Shown in pieces: positions 31,363 through 42,475 of a stretch of 64,000 nt of DNA. Position numbers and translations under genes: made by a program. Source of the DNA: Charina bottae (lineage: Eukaryota > Chordata > Lepidosauria > Squamata > Charinaidae); assembly GCA_023362775.1 (NCBI GenBank), contig JALMGJ010000002.1, forward strand, positions 105,567,981 through 105,631,980. The letters are read 5' to 3'. How positions within the stretch are numbered: position 1 is the stretch's first letter; every line of letters begins with the position of its first letter. A model generated the notes under the pieces. The model saw nothing but the letters and a program-made list of their open reading frames with translations. It did no database searches and was not told the origin of the DNA.

Positions 31363-31603
31363 CCTTTCTAATCCCATAGAGTTTTCCCACCCCCATTGTC
31401 CTTGGTTTCCCCCCTCATTCTGCTGGGCTCATTCTGGGTGCTCAGACAGTCGTTAGCGCTGATATCTCCTGGATCGTTCGGGGTTGATGCGAGTTCGTTC
31501 TTTCCACTAAGCGCTCGTCTGCTTCCACATCAGTTTCTTTTCCCCCTTAATCCACACGCTCGTCTGTCGGAATGGCAGGACTCTGCCAGAGTTCTGACAA
31601 CAT

Positions 31604-31960
31604 GTGAGACAGATGTCAAGTACTTTATCACTTAACAGTTGTAACGTGACAAAAACCTATAGTGTGTGTTGAGACCTCCTGAAACCTGTTGATGTACTGT
31701 AAGTGAGTTCAGTAATCTCTTGTTAATCTGTGCTGGTAGTTTCTTTTTTTCCAAAATGACCACTTTGAGATCTATAATGAAGTCTCCTGGGAAGTTGAAA
31801 TGCTCTGATACTACTTTGTCCTTGTTTTGAGTGCATACATCAAACTTGTGTCCATTAATTCTTTTGCACAAAGTATGGTCTGTTTGTCCAGGAACAACAC
31901 TGTAATGAAAGCCCCTTTCATATACATACAAAAGGGGTGTGGCTTCAAATGAGACATCAC
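31604..31960 (-). pseudogene. Penelope-like GIY-YIG endonuclease C-terminus (family 2)
   Basis: The minus-strand frame at 31632-31931 has GQTDHTLCKRINGHKFDV, VVSEHFNFPGDFIIDLKVVI and GGLNTHYRFLSRY. This is the order of conserved Arg, His and Asn residues and the closing Gly-Leu-Asn block of Penelope GIY-YIG domains. The 3' end of this element lies at 28195-28363 beyond the gypsy insertion, which ties the GIY-YIG coding end to the family 2 hammerhead-like motif. Confidence 0.75.
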
Positions 31961-32999
31961 ACCCATCTTGCAGATATTTTATCCCCTGCAGATGTCCCTA
32001 GCAGGTTAGCTGTCTGCAGAAGAAAGCAAACTATGAAATCTTTATGCAACTCACCTACATGAACTCAGATTTTCCAAGAGCTAATTTCCCATGGGAAATA
32101 TTTTAATGCAATAGTTTAGCTAGCAAGTAAGCAAAGAGGCATGCAGTTATATATATAATCTTATTCTTCTGTCTTCACACAAGAAGCTGTAGAACATAGT
32201 CCACATCCTTGAGTCATGTACTTATTAACTGCTGTTTCACTGCAGCAGTCCATTCCCCACATCCAGTTTAAGCCAAAAGCAGCAGGGATATGGCCTATTG
32301 CTCTAATGTCTGGAGTAGATTAGACATTAAAGCCTAGCCTATTGTCAGCCCCTGTAGATAGTATGGAAGATGATCTTGACGGAGATATGCAGGAAGCATA
32401 CCTAGGCAAAAGGGGCTGAAACACTTTTTAACTCCACAACGAGATAACATTTGGAAGCCGCTCAGCAAGACATTTCTCTAATTCGATGAACTATAAGAAT
32501 GAGGAGGAGGTACAGCACATTCATAATTTCAAGACTGATATCAGCCCTACTAGGTAGACCAGACCAGGAAATCAACTCAACAGGACGTTTAACCTACTTT
32601 TATTGAGTGGCTATAGTAACAGAATCTTGCAGGTCTGATTGTGAATTTTGCCATTTCCCTGTGTTAAATAATGTACTTTCCTGGAATAGTACCTCAACTC
32701 CTCCAGAGTTATTCCTAGGAGTAGGAATGGAATAATAAAGGGAAGGAGAAATTAGCAAAAATCACCTCACCCCTTTCAGGAGTATTCTGCTAGCTGAAAT
32801 CTGTTAACAATATCCAAACAATATCTTTTGCCATAGTTTTGACAGTCACTCAAAATTTAAGAAGCATGAGATAGCAGAAAGAAAGAAACAGTATCTTGGG
32901 AAGGAATTTGAGTAAAAAATATATGAAAAGACAGGGATGTTAATTGTAGTTCAGATATGAATTCATGAAATATCCTCTAATGTGATTTCTATCAGCAAC
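31961..32999. other. Intronic sequence, no gene seen
   Basis: No recognised repeat or coding motif. It ends in the target duplication of the next element. Confidence 0.45.
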
Positions 33000-33011
33000 A
33001 GTTAAAAGTAT

Positions 33012-34560
33012 TGGACCTCTGGTGGAGGTATGGCGAGTTAAAGACTTCTCCATGGAGAGTGGAGATGACAACTGCAGCGAAGACCGGAGAACCAGTGAGT
33101 AGACTGGTTCTTTGGAACCTCTCTGGACAAGGACAGTGGTTTTCCATGGGTTTAAGTGCTGGGAGACAAATGGATTAATCATTAAACCCTCAACCATGGT
33201 GGAGCCTTTTAAAGTACACTAAGTTCGCTAACCTCACTTCTAATCACTTTCAGAAATTGCCTATTTAACTACCTTAAGGCTATTAGAGAACTTTGGAATG
33301 ACAAGTTTGAAAAGTCACCTGGTAAGTCTACATTTTTGAACAAAACAAAAATTAACTATAATGGCAAAAAGCTAAATAAGATTTTGAACCAAGAAAGTTA
33401 TAAACGAATTAAGGGTACAGACAAATTTGGAGTATTGAAACTTTTATTATAAGATTTTGGAACTAACTATATAAAATGAACAGCTTTTTGTAGGAACCAG
33501 AATTATTTTGTCTCCTGTAAGTCATAACGAAAATTAGAGACCTTATAATTTACATTGGACACTAGAGGGAACTAAAGATTCCAGGCAAAAAGGAAAAAAA
33601 AACTGCCTTTGGTTTTGATAGGATTGGGATTTACAAAATGACAGAAAACACTGTAACATTTGAAATATTAAAGGAGATCTTCGAAGAATGGGGCCAGAAA
33701 TTAGTAGCCACAATATCCACAATATCAGTAATGATGTCTGCTTCCACGGATAGACTATGTTTAAAGGATGTTAATGAAGGAATGACAGATGTGAAACAAA
33801 TTTTGCTTGATGCAGAAATAGTGGAATCAGAAATATTGGATAAAAAAAATGTGGAGTACAAGATAGAGAAGGTATATAAAGTGGAAATACAAGTGGCAGG
33901 CCAAGAGAATGACCCAGATAAGGACTCTTTACTGGACATGCAAAAGAAACTGGCTAAGGTTTTAAAAATTAAAGGGGAAATGCAAATGATAAACCAAGAG
34001 AATAACCTGGATAATGTCTTTTTATTGGATTTAAAAAAGAGTCTTGTTAAATCCTTGAAGAACCCTATGCAATAGGACAAAGAAGAATTGAAGAGAGATC
34101 AAATCCTACAACAATATTTGAATGAACTAAAAATTAAGATTTTCAGATGTAAAAGGAAGGAATATAAAGTTGGCTTATTTGATCAAGGTTAAAATAAGTC
34201 ATGTTTTTATGAAATCCTGGCAACCTTTTATGGACTTTTTGCTGACACCAAGATTAAAAAGTTGTTGTCTTGTGGATTTGCTTATAGATAAGGGATGGGT
34301 TATGAGAAGAGGTATCTGTTTGTAACCTTATAGGGGGTGAACAGCTACTAAAATTGGTTATACTTGTGATGAAAATTGGAAGTCGCTTCTTTATATATTT
34401 ATTTTCTTTTTCTTTATTTGACTCTTTCCTTTTCCTTTTCCTTTTTATTCCTTTTCCTTTCTTTGTACTTTTTACTCTCTCTTTTTACTTTCCTTTCTCT
34501 CTCTGAGTTTAGTTTGTATTAATGTTTATTACTGTAATTAAAATCTTTTTAAAAAGCAGT
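33012..34560 (+). mobile_element. HAL1-like (ORF1-only) L1 derivative
   Basis: Bounded by the 12-bp duplication AGTTAAAAGTAT (33000-33011, 34561-34572). It has a leader, one ORF1-like frame, no endonuclease or reverse transcriptase, a pyrimidine-rich 3' region (34390-34500) and an A-rich end TTAAAATCTTTTTAAAAAG. Complete ends on both sides suggest this is a complete short element rather than a truncated L1. Confidence 0.8.
33638..34285 (+). pseudogene. L1 ORF1-like protein, coiled-coil, with two stops
   Basis: Starts MTENTVTFEILKEIFEEWGQ and stays open to 34075. After a TAG the same frame continues (DKEELKRDQILQQYLNELK, FRCKRKEYKVGLFDQG), meets a second stop near 34190 and ends near 34285 (YEILATFYGLFADTKIKKLL). 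It contains two related acidic/leucine-rich units (LLDMQKKLAKVLK and LLDLKKSLVKSLK). This is in keeping with an RNA-binding ORF1p-like protein; the family role is inferred. Confidence 0.7.
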
Positions 34561-34572
34561 AGTTAAAAGTAT

Positions 34573-36095
34573 CTATAACCGTACTTAAGAAAGTATATAT
34601 GAATATTGTGTACAACTATTTCTATGTCTTCTGTTATGTGTGTCTATATGTATGTTTGTGTGTATATATTTATATTTATAGGTTAAAAATATTGATGGGA
34701 AATTTTCTTCCACAAAATTAGTTGGCAATTGCAGTGGGTCAATAAGCATGCCCTCTCTTCACACACCTGTACCACACCACTTTCCCCTGGAAAAATGTTG
34801 GTTCTTTTCACAAACCTATGGCTTGAAATACAAACTATATATCTAGTTACACGATTAATGAGGTTTCCAAAGGAAGATGAAATTTTTACAGGATTATTGT
34901 ACAAATTGGCGACATTGCAGAGCAACATGTTGGTTTTCACAGTCCCATATTTATTTCTTTGAGTTATATCCCATCTTTCTAATCTGGCAAGTACTCAAGA
35001 CGAGAGAGAGGGAGGGAGAAGATTATGAAACATTAAAAACAGAAAATTAACAATTAAAGATTTTTCTAAATACCAAAAAGTGACAGGAGCAGCCCTCTTC
35101 CATTGGGAAAAAGACAGATTCAAAGACTTCCAGAAAGAGCCCTTCAGCTGTTCAGTAATCTAGTGGCTGGAGATCTCAGAGGGAGAGAGAAGGAAAAAGC
35201 AGGGCTGACGACAGCAGAAGAGACAGCAACTGAGACAGCAAATTCGTATCTACAGTACACCAGACCTCCCTGATAGTGGCATGCAGAAGTTGAATAGCAG
35301 GTGGAACAAGATGGAATCCTGTTGGATGTCATAGGTAGAGAGACTAGATGTCAAACAGTAGTTTCCCAGCATCATGTTCTGGACACATTCTGATAGGAAT
35401 GACCAGAACCACTGTAAAACAATGGCCTCAAGACTCATTCCATAAAGACAGTTGGTCATTACCTTTCTTCACATTTTGTATGAATGTGTATTAGGCCTGA
35501 ATGCTTTGTGTGCAGAATGAGATCTTTCTATATCCTTTTGTTTAACATTGTGATTAGCAGCAGAGTTGTCCAGGAATTTGTAGGAGATACAGAGAGCATT
35601 GCCCAGCATTTTGACTTATGTTTCTACATCTGTTTTTGTGCTACTGCTTCTGCTGATGGTTTAAATAGGATTGCAGCTAAGTTACACTAATTATATTAGT
35701 TATTCCTTTCTGCATAAAGGAAACAGTCTTCCAATTGTTTCCTTATTTTCAGAGCAGTAATTAATGCAATTTTTTTTGTTTACACCAGAGATTTCCTCTA
35801 CAGTAGATTCTAAGTATATTAAGAAACGTAGGCCATTAAATTTCAAGTCTTCTTCCAGAAATAGAGTCTAAAAACACTAAAGCATGCCTACAGGGTTTGG
35901 CTTCAGTACTAAGAATTGTGTTCCCAATATTATAAAGTTGCCAACTATACAAATCAGAAGACAGCTGTCTGTCTAGATGACTCCTCACTGGTACAACTGT
36001 TGGACCAAGGCAAAATCACAGTACATACCACCCCAAGTACTTTACTATAGACACATATGTGCTATAGCAGTTAGTTTTGGAATATAACTTGGAAG
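34573..36095. other. Intronic sequence, no gene seen
   Basis: No recognised repeat or coding motif. Confidence 0.45.
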
Positions 36096-36265
36096 AGCTA
36101 GAATGGGGGAGATTCAAACATCCACTTAGCTATAAAAATCACTAGGCAACCTTGAGCTAGTCAGTCATTTGACCTTCACTTACTTCATAGGGTTAGTATT
36201 ACCATAAATGTATCTGTGTGCAAGCAAGTGAAACAAAGGAAAACAATATATAAACAATAGTAGCC
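36096..36265 (+). mobile_element. Decayed tRNA-derived SINE (family B)
   Basis: Weak match: GATTCAAACATCCACTTAGC, AACCTTGAGCTAGTCAGTCA and TTCATAGGGTTAGTATTACC follow the order of the family B body. Confidence 0.45.
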
Positions 36266-36419
36266 TCCTGGATCAAAGGGTAAATAACTGAATGAAATGA
36301 AGTAAGTACATACCATTTAGAGTTGAAGACTTGGCCAAGATTCCCAGATTATGAATTCAATTTTGAAAATGGAACCAATTGCAACTGCCTCCTCATTGTT
36401 ATTGATACTGCTAACTATT

Positions 36420-36625
36420 ACTAGATTTTCCCACCTTTCTCCTGGAGTTCAAAGTGATTTATATGAGGATTTTCCTTCATTTTATTCCCACAACAACCCT
36501 GTGAATTACTTTGGTATAACAAAGAGTGACTATATAAGTAGGTTTCCATGGCTGAGGATGGTTTTCAACCCTGATCATCATAGTCCACTGACTCAGCCAC
36601 TATACCAACGTGGCTCTTATAAAAA
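36420..36625 (-). mobile_element. tRNA-derived SINE (family B)
   Basis: On the minus strand the order is the Pol III head (GAGCCACGTTGGTATAGTGG), a box-B-like region, GTCACTCTTTGTTATACC and CACAGGGTTGTTGTGGGAAT. It is older than family A copies. Confidence 0.7.
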
Positions 36626-36866
36626 TGCACATCATTTCACATAACTGATTCAAATGTGGTTCTTAAAAAAATAAATAATAGTGTTTCATCTGATTTTCAG
36701 GTAAAAAGAAGACATCTCCAACTCTACCAGATTATTCTAATATAGTTTTCTGGTAACTATTGTTTCTCCCTAAACAGTCTAAGTATGAAAAAATACAAAT
36801 CTCAAGAAACCATCGCTGGACCCTGTTGTACTGGACAATTTTCATCCAGTCTCCCACCTTCCCTTT

Positions 36867-38007
36867 ATGGGGAAGGTGGTTGAAAAAGTGGTGGTGTTGC
36901 AGCTCCAGAGGATTCTTGATGAAATGGATTATCTAGACCCCTTTCAGTCAGGTTTCAGGCCAGGATATGGGACGGAAACAGCATTGGTCGCATTTATGGA
37001 TGATCTCTGGCGGGAGCGGGATGATGGTAGTGCATCCATCCTGGCTCTCCTTGACCTCTCAGTGGCTTTTGATACCATCGACCATGGTATGCTTTTGGGA
37101 CGCCTGAGAGAGTTGGGGGTGGGCAGCGTGGTTTTGCGCTGGTTCACCTCCTTCCTCCAGGGCTGGTCCCAATCAATGTTGATAGGGGAGGAGAGATCGG
37201 GTCCATGGCCCCTCCTTTGTGGGGTGCCGCAGGGCTCAGTGCTCTCTCCTCTCCTATTTAACATCTACATGAAACCACTGGGCAAGATCATCCGTCTCCA
37301 CGGGACGAGGTATCATCAATATGCTGATGATACAGTTATACATCTCCATCCTGGGGGAAGTAAGTGATGCTGTGACTACCCTGTCCAAGTGCCTGGGGGC
37401 TGTGGGGGCCTGGATGGGGAACAACAGGCTTCAGCTGACCCTTGGTAAGATGGAGTAGCTGTGGATTTATGACCCCTTGGTGTCTAGGAATTTATCATCT
37501 TTAGTTCTGGATGGGGTTGCATTACCCCAGACAGACCTGGTGCATAACTTGGGGGTCCTCTTGGACTCACGACTCCTGCTCGAAGAGCAGGTGGCAGTCA
37601 TGGCCAGAAGGGCCTTTGCACAACTTCATGTTGTGCGCCAATTACGCCCTTTCCTGGAGCAAGGGGCCCTTCGAACAGTCACTCGTGCCCTGGTCATCTC
37701 CCAGATAGACTATTGTAATGTGCTCTACATTGGGCTACTCTTGAAGAGCGTCCGGAAGCTTCAGCTGGTTCAGAATGCAGCTGCGCGGGCGATTTTAGGT
37801 GCCTCAAGATCGGCACATATAACACCTTTGCTCCATGAGCTGCATTGGGTCCCAGTTTGCTTCCGGATTCAATTCAAGGTGTTGGTTATCACCTTTAAAG
37901 CCCTACATGGCATGGGACCAGGTTACCTGAAGGACTGTCTCATCCCCGTTCAATCAACCCGTCCACCTGGTCCTGCAGAGAGGGCACGCTACGAACCCCA
38001 TCTGTAA
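36867..38007 (+). pseudogene. L2 reverse transcriptase remnant
   Basis: First frame 36867-37367: LDPFQSGFRPGYGTETALV, motif A LALLDLSVAFDTIDH, motif B CGVPQGSVLSPLLFNIYM and motif C YHQYADDTVIH. A shift near 37360 and a stop near 37458 follow. Frame 37477-38007 gives LVHNLGVLLDSRLLLEEQV, HALVI-like RALVISQIDYCNVLYIG and LVITFKALHGMGPGYLKD. A further shift follows before the closing ALWN block. Confidence 0.92.
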
Positions 38008-38264
38008 GAGAGTTCCATCTGATGGGGTCTAGGAGGCGTGCCTTCTCTGTGGTAGCCCCTGCCCTTTGGAACATTCTACCTCCTGAAATATGATCGCCCC
38101 CCTCTCTCCTGGACTTTAGAAAAAACCTAAAGACCTGGTTATGTCCCCATGCTTGGGGAGGGGAGGGGAACAGCCAGTCTTGAGGTTGGCTGGTCCCTTA
38201 GATCTGCCCTGACCAGCCTTATTGACCGATGGGATGAGATCTACCATTCCTGGATTGAACTGTA

Positions 38265-38308
<44 letters not shown>
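38265..38308. repeat. (AT)n microsatellite
   Basis: About 22 AT units inside the L2 3' UTR. Confidence 0.97.
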
Positions 38309-38311
<3 letters not shown>

Positions 38312-38559
38312 TATTATTGGTATTTATAGTTTTTATTGATTTTAAACCTTTGCTGTGAACCGTCCAGGGTCCCTCCTTGTGGGGGAGATGGGCGAGATAT
38401 AAATGTAATAATAATAAAATAAATAAACACAGTATTTGGAAGCACAAAGAATGCGATTGAGGTAATGGGGATTCCAGAGATAAACACACCATATAAAAAA
38501 AGACAGAACAAGTAGATCGTTAAATACACTGTAAATAAAAACGCAACAGGCATGGAATA

Positions 38560-38873
38560 GGTAAAGGTAAAGGTACCCCCCGCACATTTGTGCAGTCGTG
38601 TCCGACTCTAGGGGCCGGTGCTCATCTCCGTTTGTTAGCCGAAGAGCCAGCGTTGTCCGAAGACGCTTCCACGGTCACGTGGCCGCATGACGCCGCGGAA
38701 CGCTGTTACCTTCCCACCGAAGTGGTACCTATTAATCTACTTGCATTTGCATGCTTTCGAATTGCTAGGTTGGCAAGAGCTGGAGCTAGTGCGGGAGCTC
38801 ACTCCGCACGCAGGGCTAGGGATTCGAACCTCCGAACTTGCGATCTTCCAATCGACAAGCCTGGCGTCTTACC
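38560..38873 (-). mobile_element. tRNA-derived SINE (family A)
   Basis: Nearly full length: GGTAAAGGTAAAGG tail at the left, GACTCTAGGGGCCGGTGCTC body, box B complement GGATTCGAACC at 38820. The last part of the tRNA head with box A is missing at 38873. Confidence 0.93.
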
Positions 38874-39949
38874 TAAATATATCCTTTGTAATAAACCCTT
38901 ACATCTGCTGTAACTGTCACAAATAGTGTAAAATGCTGTAATTGAAGATACCTGAAAAATTATCAGGCAACACTGAAATACTATTTTTGTAAAATTAAGA
39001 TGATACTACACAACAAGTTTGTGCAGTGAAAAATAAGATACACATAATTCGTCCAATACATTTTTACTGTCCTCCTTCAAATACAGTAATATAATGCAGA
39101 TATAACAGCAGTAACAGATTTGTCTTTCTTTCTTATTATTTCTAAAGCAGAAACCATCTTATTACAGAGATATTTCATATGCATAGAAATGCAAAACTGG
39201 AATTTCCACCCTAAAATTTCTCCTGCTGGTCCCCTTGCAGACCAAACATTTAGAAGTTATGAAGGGGATTAATAGTTGGAGTCCAATGTGTCATCCATAA
39301 GTATCTACATATGTGCAATACCTACCATTCCAGGAATGGAACACTCTGGATAATTCCATTTCCCCTCCAGATCATGCTAATCTGGCCATTTTGGGAGTGA
39401 TTTGGCAGTTTTCATGCATTAATCTTCTGCAATGGAAGCACTTTAATTTATAGAAAATTACCAGACCACCCTTACAACAGCCAGATCACTGTGATCTGTA
39501 GGAGAAACAGAATGTTCTGGAGTTGTATACAAGATTCTGTTTCCAGAATGGTAGGTTATCCATATACAGTACCTAACTACCAATGGACTCACATATAAGT
39601 CCATTGGGGATCATTAAATACTATGCCTCACCTAATTTTTTAGAAGTTACATTCTGCCTTCCATTGGAGTTCTATTGCTGCAGTTTTCACAATGCATTTT
39701 GGACAAAAAATGCCTAGTAGTTAAAGTGAGTGATATTAAGAGAATTGTCTGACCAGAATGAGTTACCTGTAATTAATGTACAGTACATTGAACTGTTATA
39801 TTATATCACATCAAATTTAATTTCCCTGCATGAAAATTGGTGGCTCACTATGAACAACTCATTAAAAAAAACAGCTTTGGCCTACTGGTTAGTAGTATCA
39901 ACAAATTAGTGAGCTTGAGAAGAATCAGTATGGTTTTAAGGTATGGGGC
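38874..39949. other. Intronic sequence, no gene seen
   Basis: No recognised repeat or coding motif. Confidence 0.45.
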
Positions 39950-40088
39950 CAAGCCCCAGTCAATCACAGAATTTACTGGATGACTTTGGGCCAGTCCCTA
40001 TCTTTCAGCCCAGTGTAACCCACAGGACTGTTGTGAGGATAAAATGAGGGGAGACCTTACACAGTCTGCCTTGAATAGTAAATAAAAC
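39950..40088 (+). mobile_element. tRNA-derived SINE (family B) fragment
   Basis: TGACTTTGGGCCAGTCCCTA, CACAGGACTGTTGTGAGGAT and AAAATGAGGGGAG mark the body and 3' part. Confidence 0.7.
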
Positions 40089-40389
40089 TTGTTGGAGAAG
40101 GTAAAATGCATTTTCATATGCACTAATCATTATCTGAGTGATTCTTATGCAGAGTATGATGAAACTAAAGAAACGGTACAATTGATTTACTTTGGGACAA
40201 AATCTTGGATATACTTTTTGTATTTTAACTTCTTGAAATCCATTGTGGGCAACTATTATACATTTGTAGAAAACGTAACATGTTTGCGTTTCTGGAATGA
40301 TACTGTGTTTAAGGTATGTAATGGTACTTTATGTAGGAATTTCTTTCATCAATCTGTGGCTTGAATCATGTCAACTGGATTTCTATTTT

Positions 40390-40438
40390 CTCAGTGGAAA
40401 CGTTTCGCTCCTTATCCAAGGAGCTTCTTCAGTCTGAG
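40390..40438 (-). ncRNA. Hammerhead-ribozyme-like motif (Penelope family 1, copy 2)
   Basis: On the minus strand the core, stem II, GAAA, ACGT palindrome and both stem I strands are the same as at 25931-25978. Flanking sequence differs at scattered bases, so the motif is at least as well kept as its surroundings. Confidence 0.6.
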
Positions 40439-40532
40439 TAAAGTTAGTAAGGGAATCCTTAAATATGTTTCTAGGGTGGCTGTGTGACCTTGCACCTGGG
40501 GCTAGGTCATGGTTATTTTGAGATGTTTATTT

Positions 40533-40868
40533 CTAAGTCCCTTTATCATCTAAAGGAGGATCGTTAAGATTACCCTGCTGCTGTTGAGCTTGTGAAATGG
40601 TCTTAATCTTCCTGGGCACAGAAGACAAAGCAGGAAGGAAGATAGGGGAAAGGTTGTGCCTGAGGCCCCCACCTCTATTCAAGGAAGGATTTTCCAAGTT
40701 GGCATAAATGGATTCCTTGACCCCTCTCTCAAACCACCTATCTTCTCTGTCTAAAATGTGAACATTAATGTCCTCAAATGAGTGTCCTTTTTCCTTTAGA
40801 TGAAGATAAACTGCTGACTCTGGTCCTGTGGTGTTACTTCTCCTGTGTTGGGCCATCCTCCTGTACAA
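40533..40868 (-). pseudogene. Penelope GIY-YIG endonuclease C-terminal fragment (copy 2)
   Basis: LYRRMAQHRRSNTTG, YLHLKEKGHSFEDINVHIL and RWFERGVKESIYANLENPSL, ending at a stop at 40533. It starts within the GIY-YIG domain after the tyrosine motif, so it is non-functional. The frame has no internal stop. Confidence 0.92.
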
Positions 40869-40883
40869 TTCTTTCATCAATCT

Positions 40884-42362
40884 TAGCTTTTTCTATTCAT
40901 GTTAGAAATAGAGAGCAGTTAGCTGAAGGCAAGGAAATGGTTGCAGATTCATCTATGTTCATAGTAAAAAAATATCTATCATCTTCATGACCCAAACTTT
41001 CTTCTTGTACTTCTACAAGGCTCATCTTTAGTGACTGTATAATCTTGCCCAACTGAGAGAGTGATTGGGATCTGGTTTGGTATTCCAGCAGTTTAGTTGC
41101 TAGAAAAAGAGGCAAACATAGCAAGTTTGGGGTTCTGAGCCTAAAAAATACAGAGAAACAACCCCCCATTAACTTATAAAAGAGAATGATTGGTTTCCGT
41201 GGCATATTCAGACAGATGGCAAAGGAATATGAATAAAACATTTCATTAAGTTGCAAACAGCAAGTCCCTGCCACCAACTCACTAAGAATGGACATCAAAT
41301 TTCCTGAAACCTCTGTGCAAAATTATCTAAGCAACTTGTTACAAAAGGAATGTAGCAGTTTAAATAGTAAATAATCATTAGAGAAATTGCTTCCACCATA
41401 TTTAGTGTGATTTATAGTGGTTTTGAAACATAATACCTTGCTTTTACAAATTTGTGCAAAAAGCAGTTCTAAAAATAAATAAATAAATTTAGAATGGAGA
41501 CGTATATTAAATCCACTGCCCTTTGTTCTATGGAAAAACAGCTTTAGGTGAGTTTAGGACACAGGGCAGGGAGAATGAGGTAAAGGAAATAGAAAAGTGA
41601 CAGGTAAGAATTGGTTAAGGAAACACCTCCTGCCCCCATTGCCTTTTTCTGATAGTTGTATTTATTTTTCTGATAGTTGTATTTACTTAGAAGAAGACTG
41701 ATGTCATAGCCTGGTTTAAAATCAACCATGATTCACCATGATGTGTGTACCTAGTGACTATAAGGAAATTCCATCTTGAGGAACAAGGTCACACTTTCAG
41801 GTTTAATGCTAAAAAAGTGTTTTGCTGTAAGTACATAAGCAAAAGCCCAGGAGAGCCAAGTAACTTAAGACTTGCACCATTTTCCTACCTCTATTTATCT
41901 ACCCACTGGTGCAATTGTTTGGTCTGGTGCTGCTTACATGACCGTTGGTGCTAGATGTTTAAAGTATGATATGAGAATAGCAATTCTGTGAATTTGGACC
42001 AGCCATATATGTCCGTATGAGTACAGTTGGAAAAAAAAATCAGAGCAGTGTATACTACACACGCACACAAACACACACTGCAATACATTACAGTCTTTCA
42101 ATAACAGAGGCATGTAAGAGTAATTGCCAAACTAGCACTCCCAATAACAATAAAAATAGTATGCAGCAGTAGAAAAAAAAAAGATATGCCATAAAAGCAT
42201 TGGAAAACAAAGGTGGAAATCCAGGGAATGTAGCAGATTGGCAATCGCATTATGTGCATACTGAATTAGCAAACCATTACAGAAACAACAGGAACAAAAA
42301 TATGTAGTATGGATTTAGCCACTGTGCTTATGGGTCTCCAGTCTCTACAGTTACACTTTCAG
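40884..42362. other. Intronic sequence, no gene seen
   Basis: Minus-strand open frame 40897-41298 has no domain I recognise. A 20-base unit CTGATAGTTGTATTTA(T/C) is repeated in tandem at about 41650-41688. Confidence 0.45.
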
Positions 42363-42475
42363 GGATGGGAAACCTATGGCTTTCTAAATGTTGATTAAAT
42401 ATAAATTCCTACTCGTCATTGGCCATAATGGCTGGAACTGCTGAGAATTATAATTCAGGAACATCTGGAGGGCAA
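42363..42475. mobile_element. Decayed interspersed repeat of uncertain class
   Basis: The order GGGATGGGAAACCTATGGC ... GGCTGGAACTGCTGAGAATT ... CAGGAACATCTGGAGGGCAA is a repeat common in squamate genomes with partly palindromic structure. It may be a DNA-transposon MITE. Confidence 0.4.

Larger units (their letters stand above)
28364..31599 (-). mobile_element. Ty3/gypsy LTR retrotransposon, chromodomain Tf1/sushi-like, internally deleted
   Basis: 3.2 kb with paired 396-bp LTRs, flanked by ACATA (28359-28363) and ACATG (31600-31604), a 5-bp target duplication with one change. The interior on the minus strand encodes gag with a zinc knuckle, a protease start, then jumps to the integrase C-terminus and a chromodomain. 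Reverse transcriptase, RNase H and the integrase core are absent, so the copy is non-autonomous. A self-priming site replaces a tRNA-binding site. It inserted into a Penelope-like element. Confidence 0.95.
31204..31599 (-). repeat. 5' LTR of the Ty3/gypsy element
   Basis: 396 bp with TGTCAG/CTGACA ends. It carries TATA, inferred R start and polyadenylation signal in the right order for minus-strand transcription. Confidence 0.97.
36803..38430 (+). mobile_element. L2-type LINE, longest copy in the window
   Basis: It runs from just before the RT domain to the 3' end (GGGGGAGATGGGCGAGATAT plus an AAT-rich tail). RT and tail frames are shifted relative to each other. The 3' UTR contains an (AT)n microsatellite at 38265-38308. 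It is 5' truncated. Confidence 0.93.
40356..40868 (-). mobile_element. Penelope-like element, 5'-truncated (family 1, copy 2)
   Basis: Bounded by an exact 15-bp target duplication TTCTTTCATCAATCT (40341-40355, 40869-40883). It contains the GIY-YIG C-terminal half and the same 3' end with the hammerhead-like motif as the copy at 25211-26014. The clean duplication defines the true 3' end of the family near 40356. Confidence 0.95.

Noticed and set aside
38149..38587. Frames with Ile-Tyr repeats on both strands
   Set aside because: Created by the (AT)n run in the L2 3' UTR.
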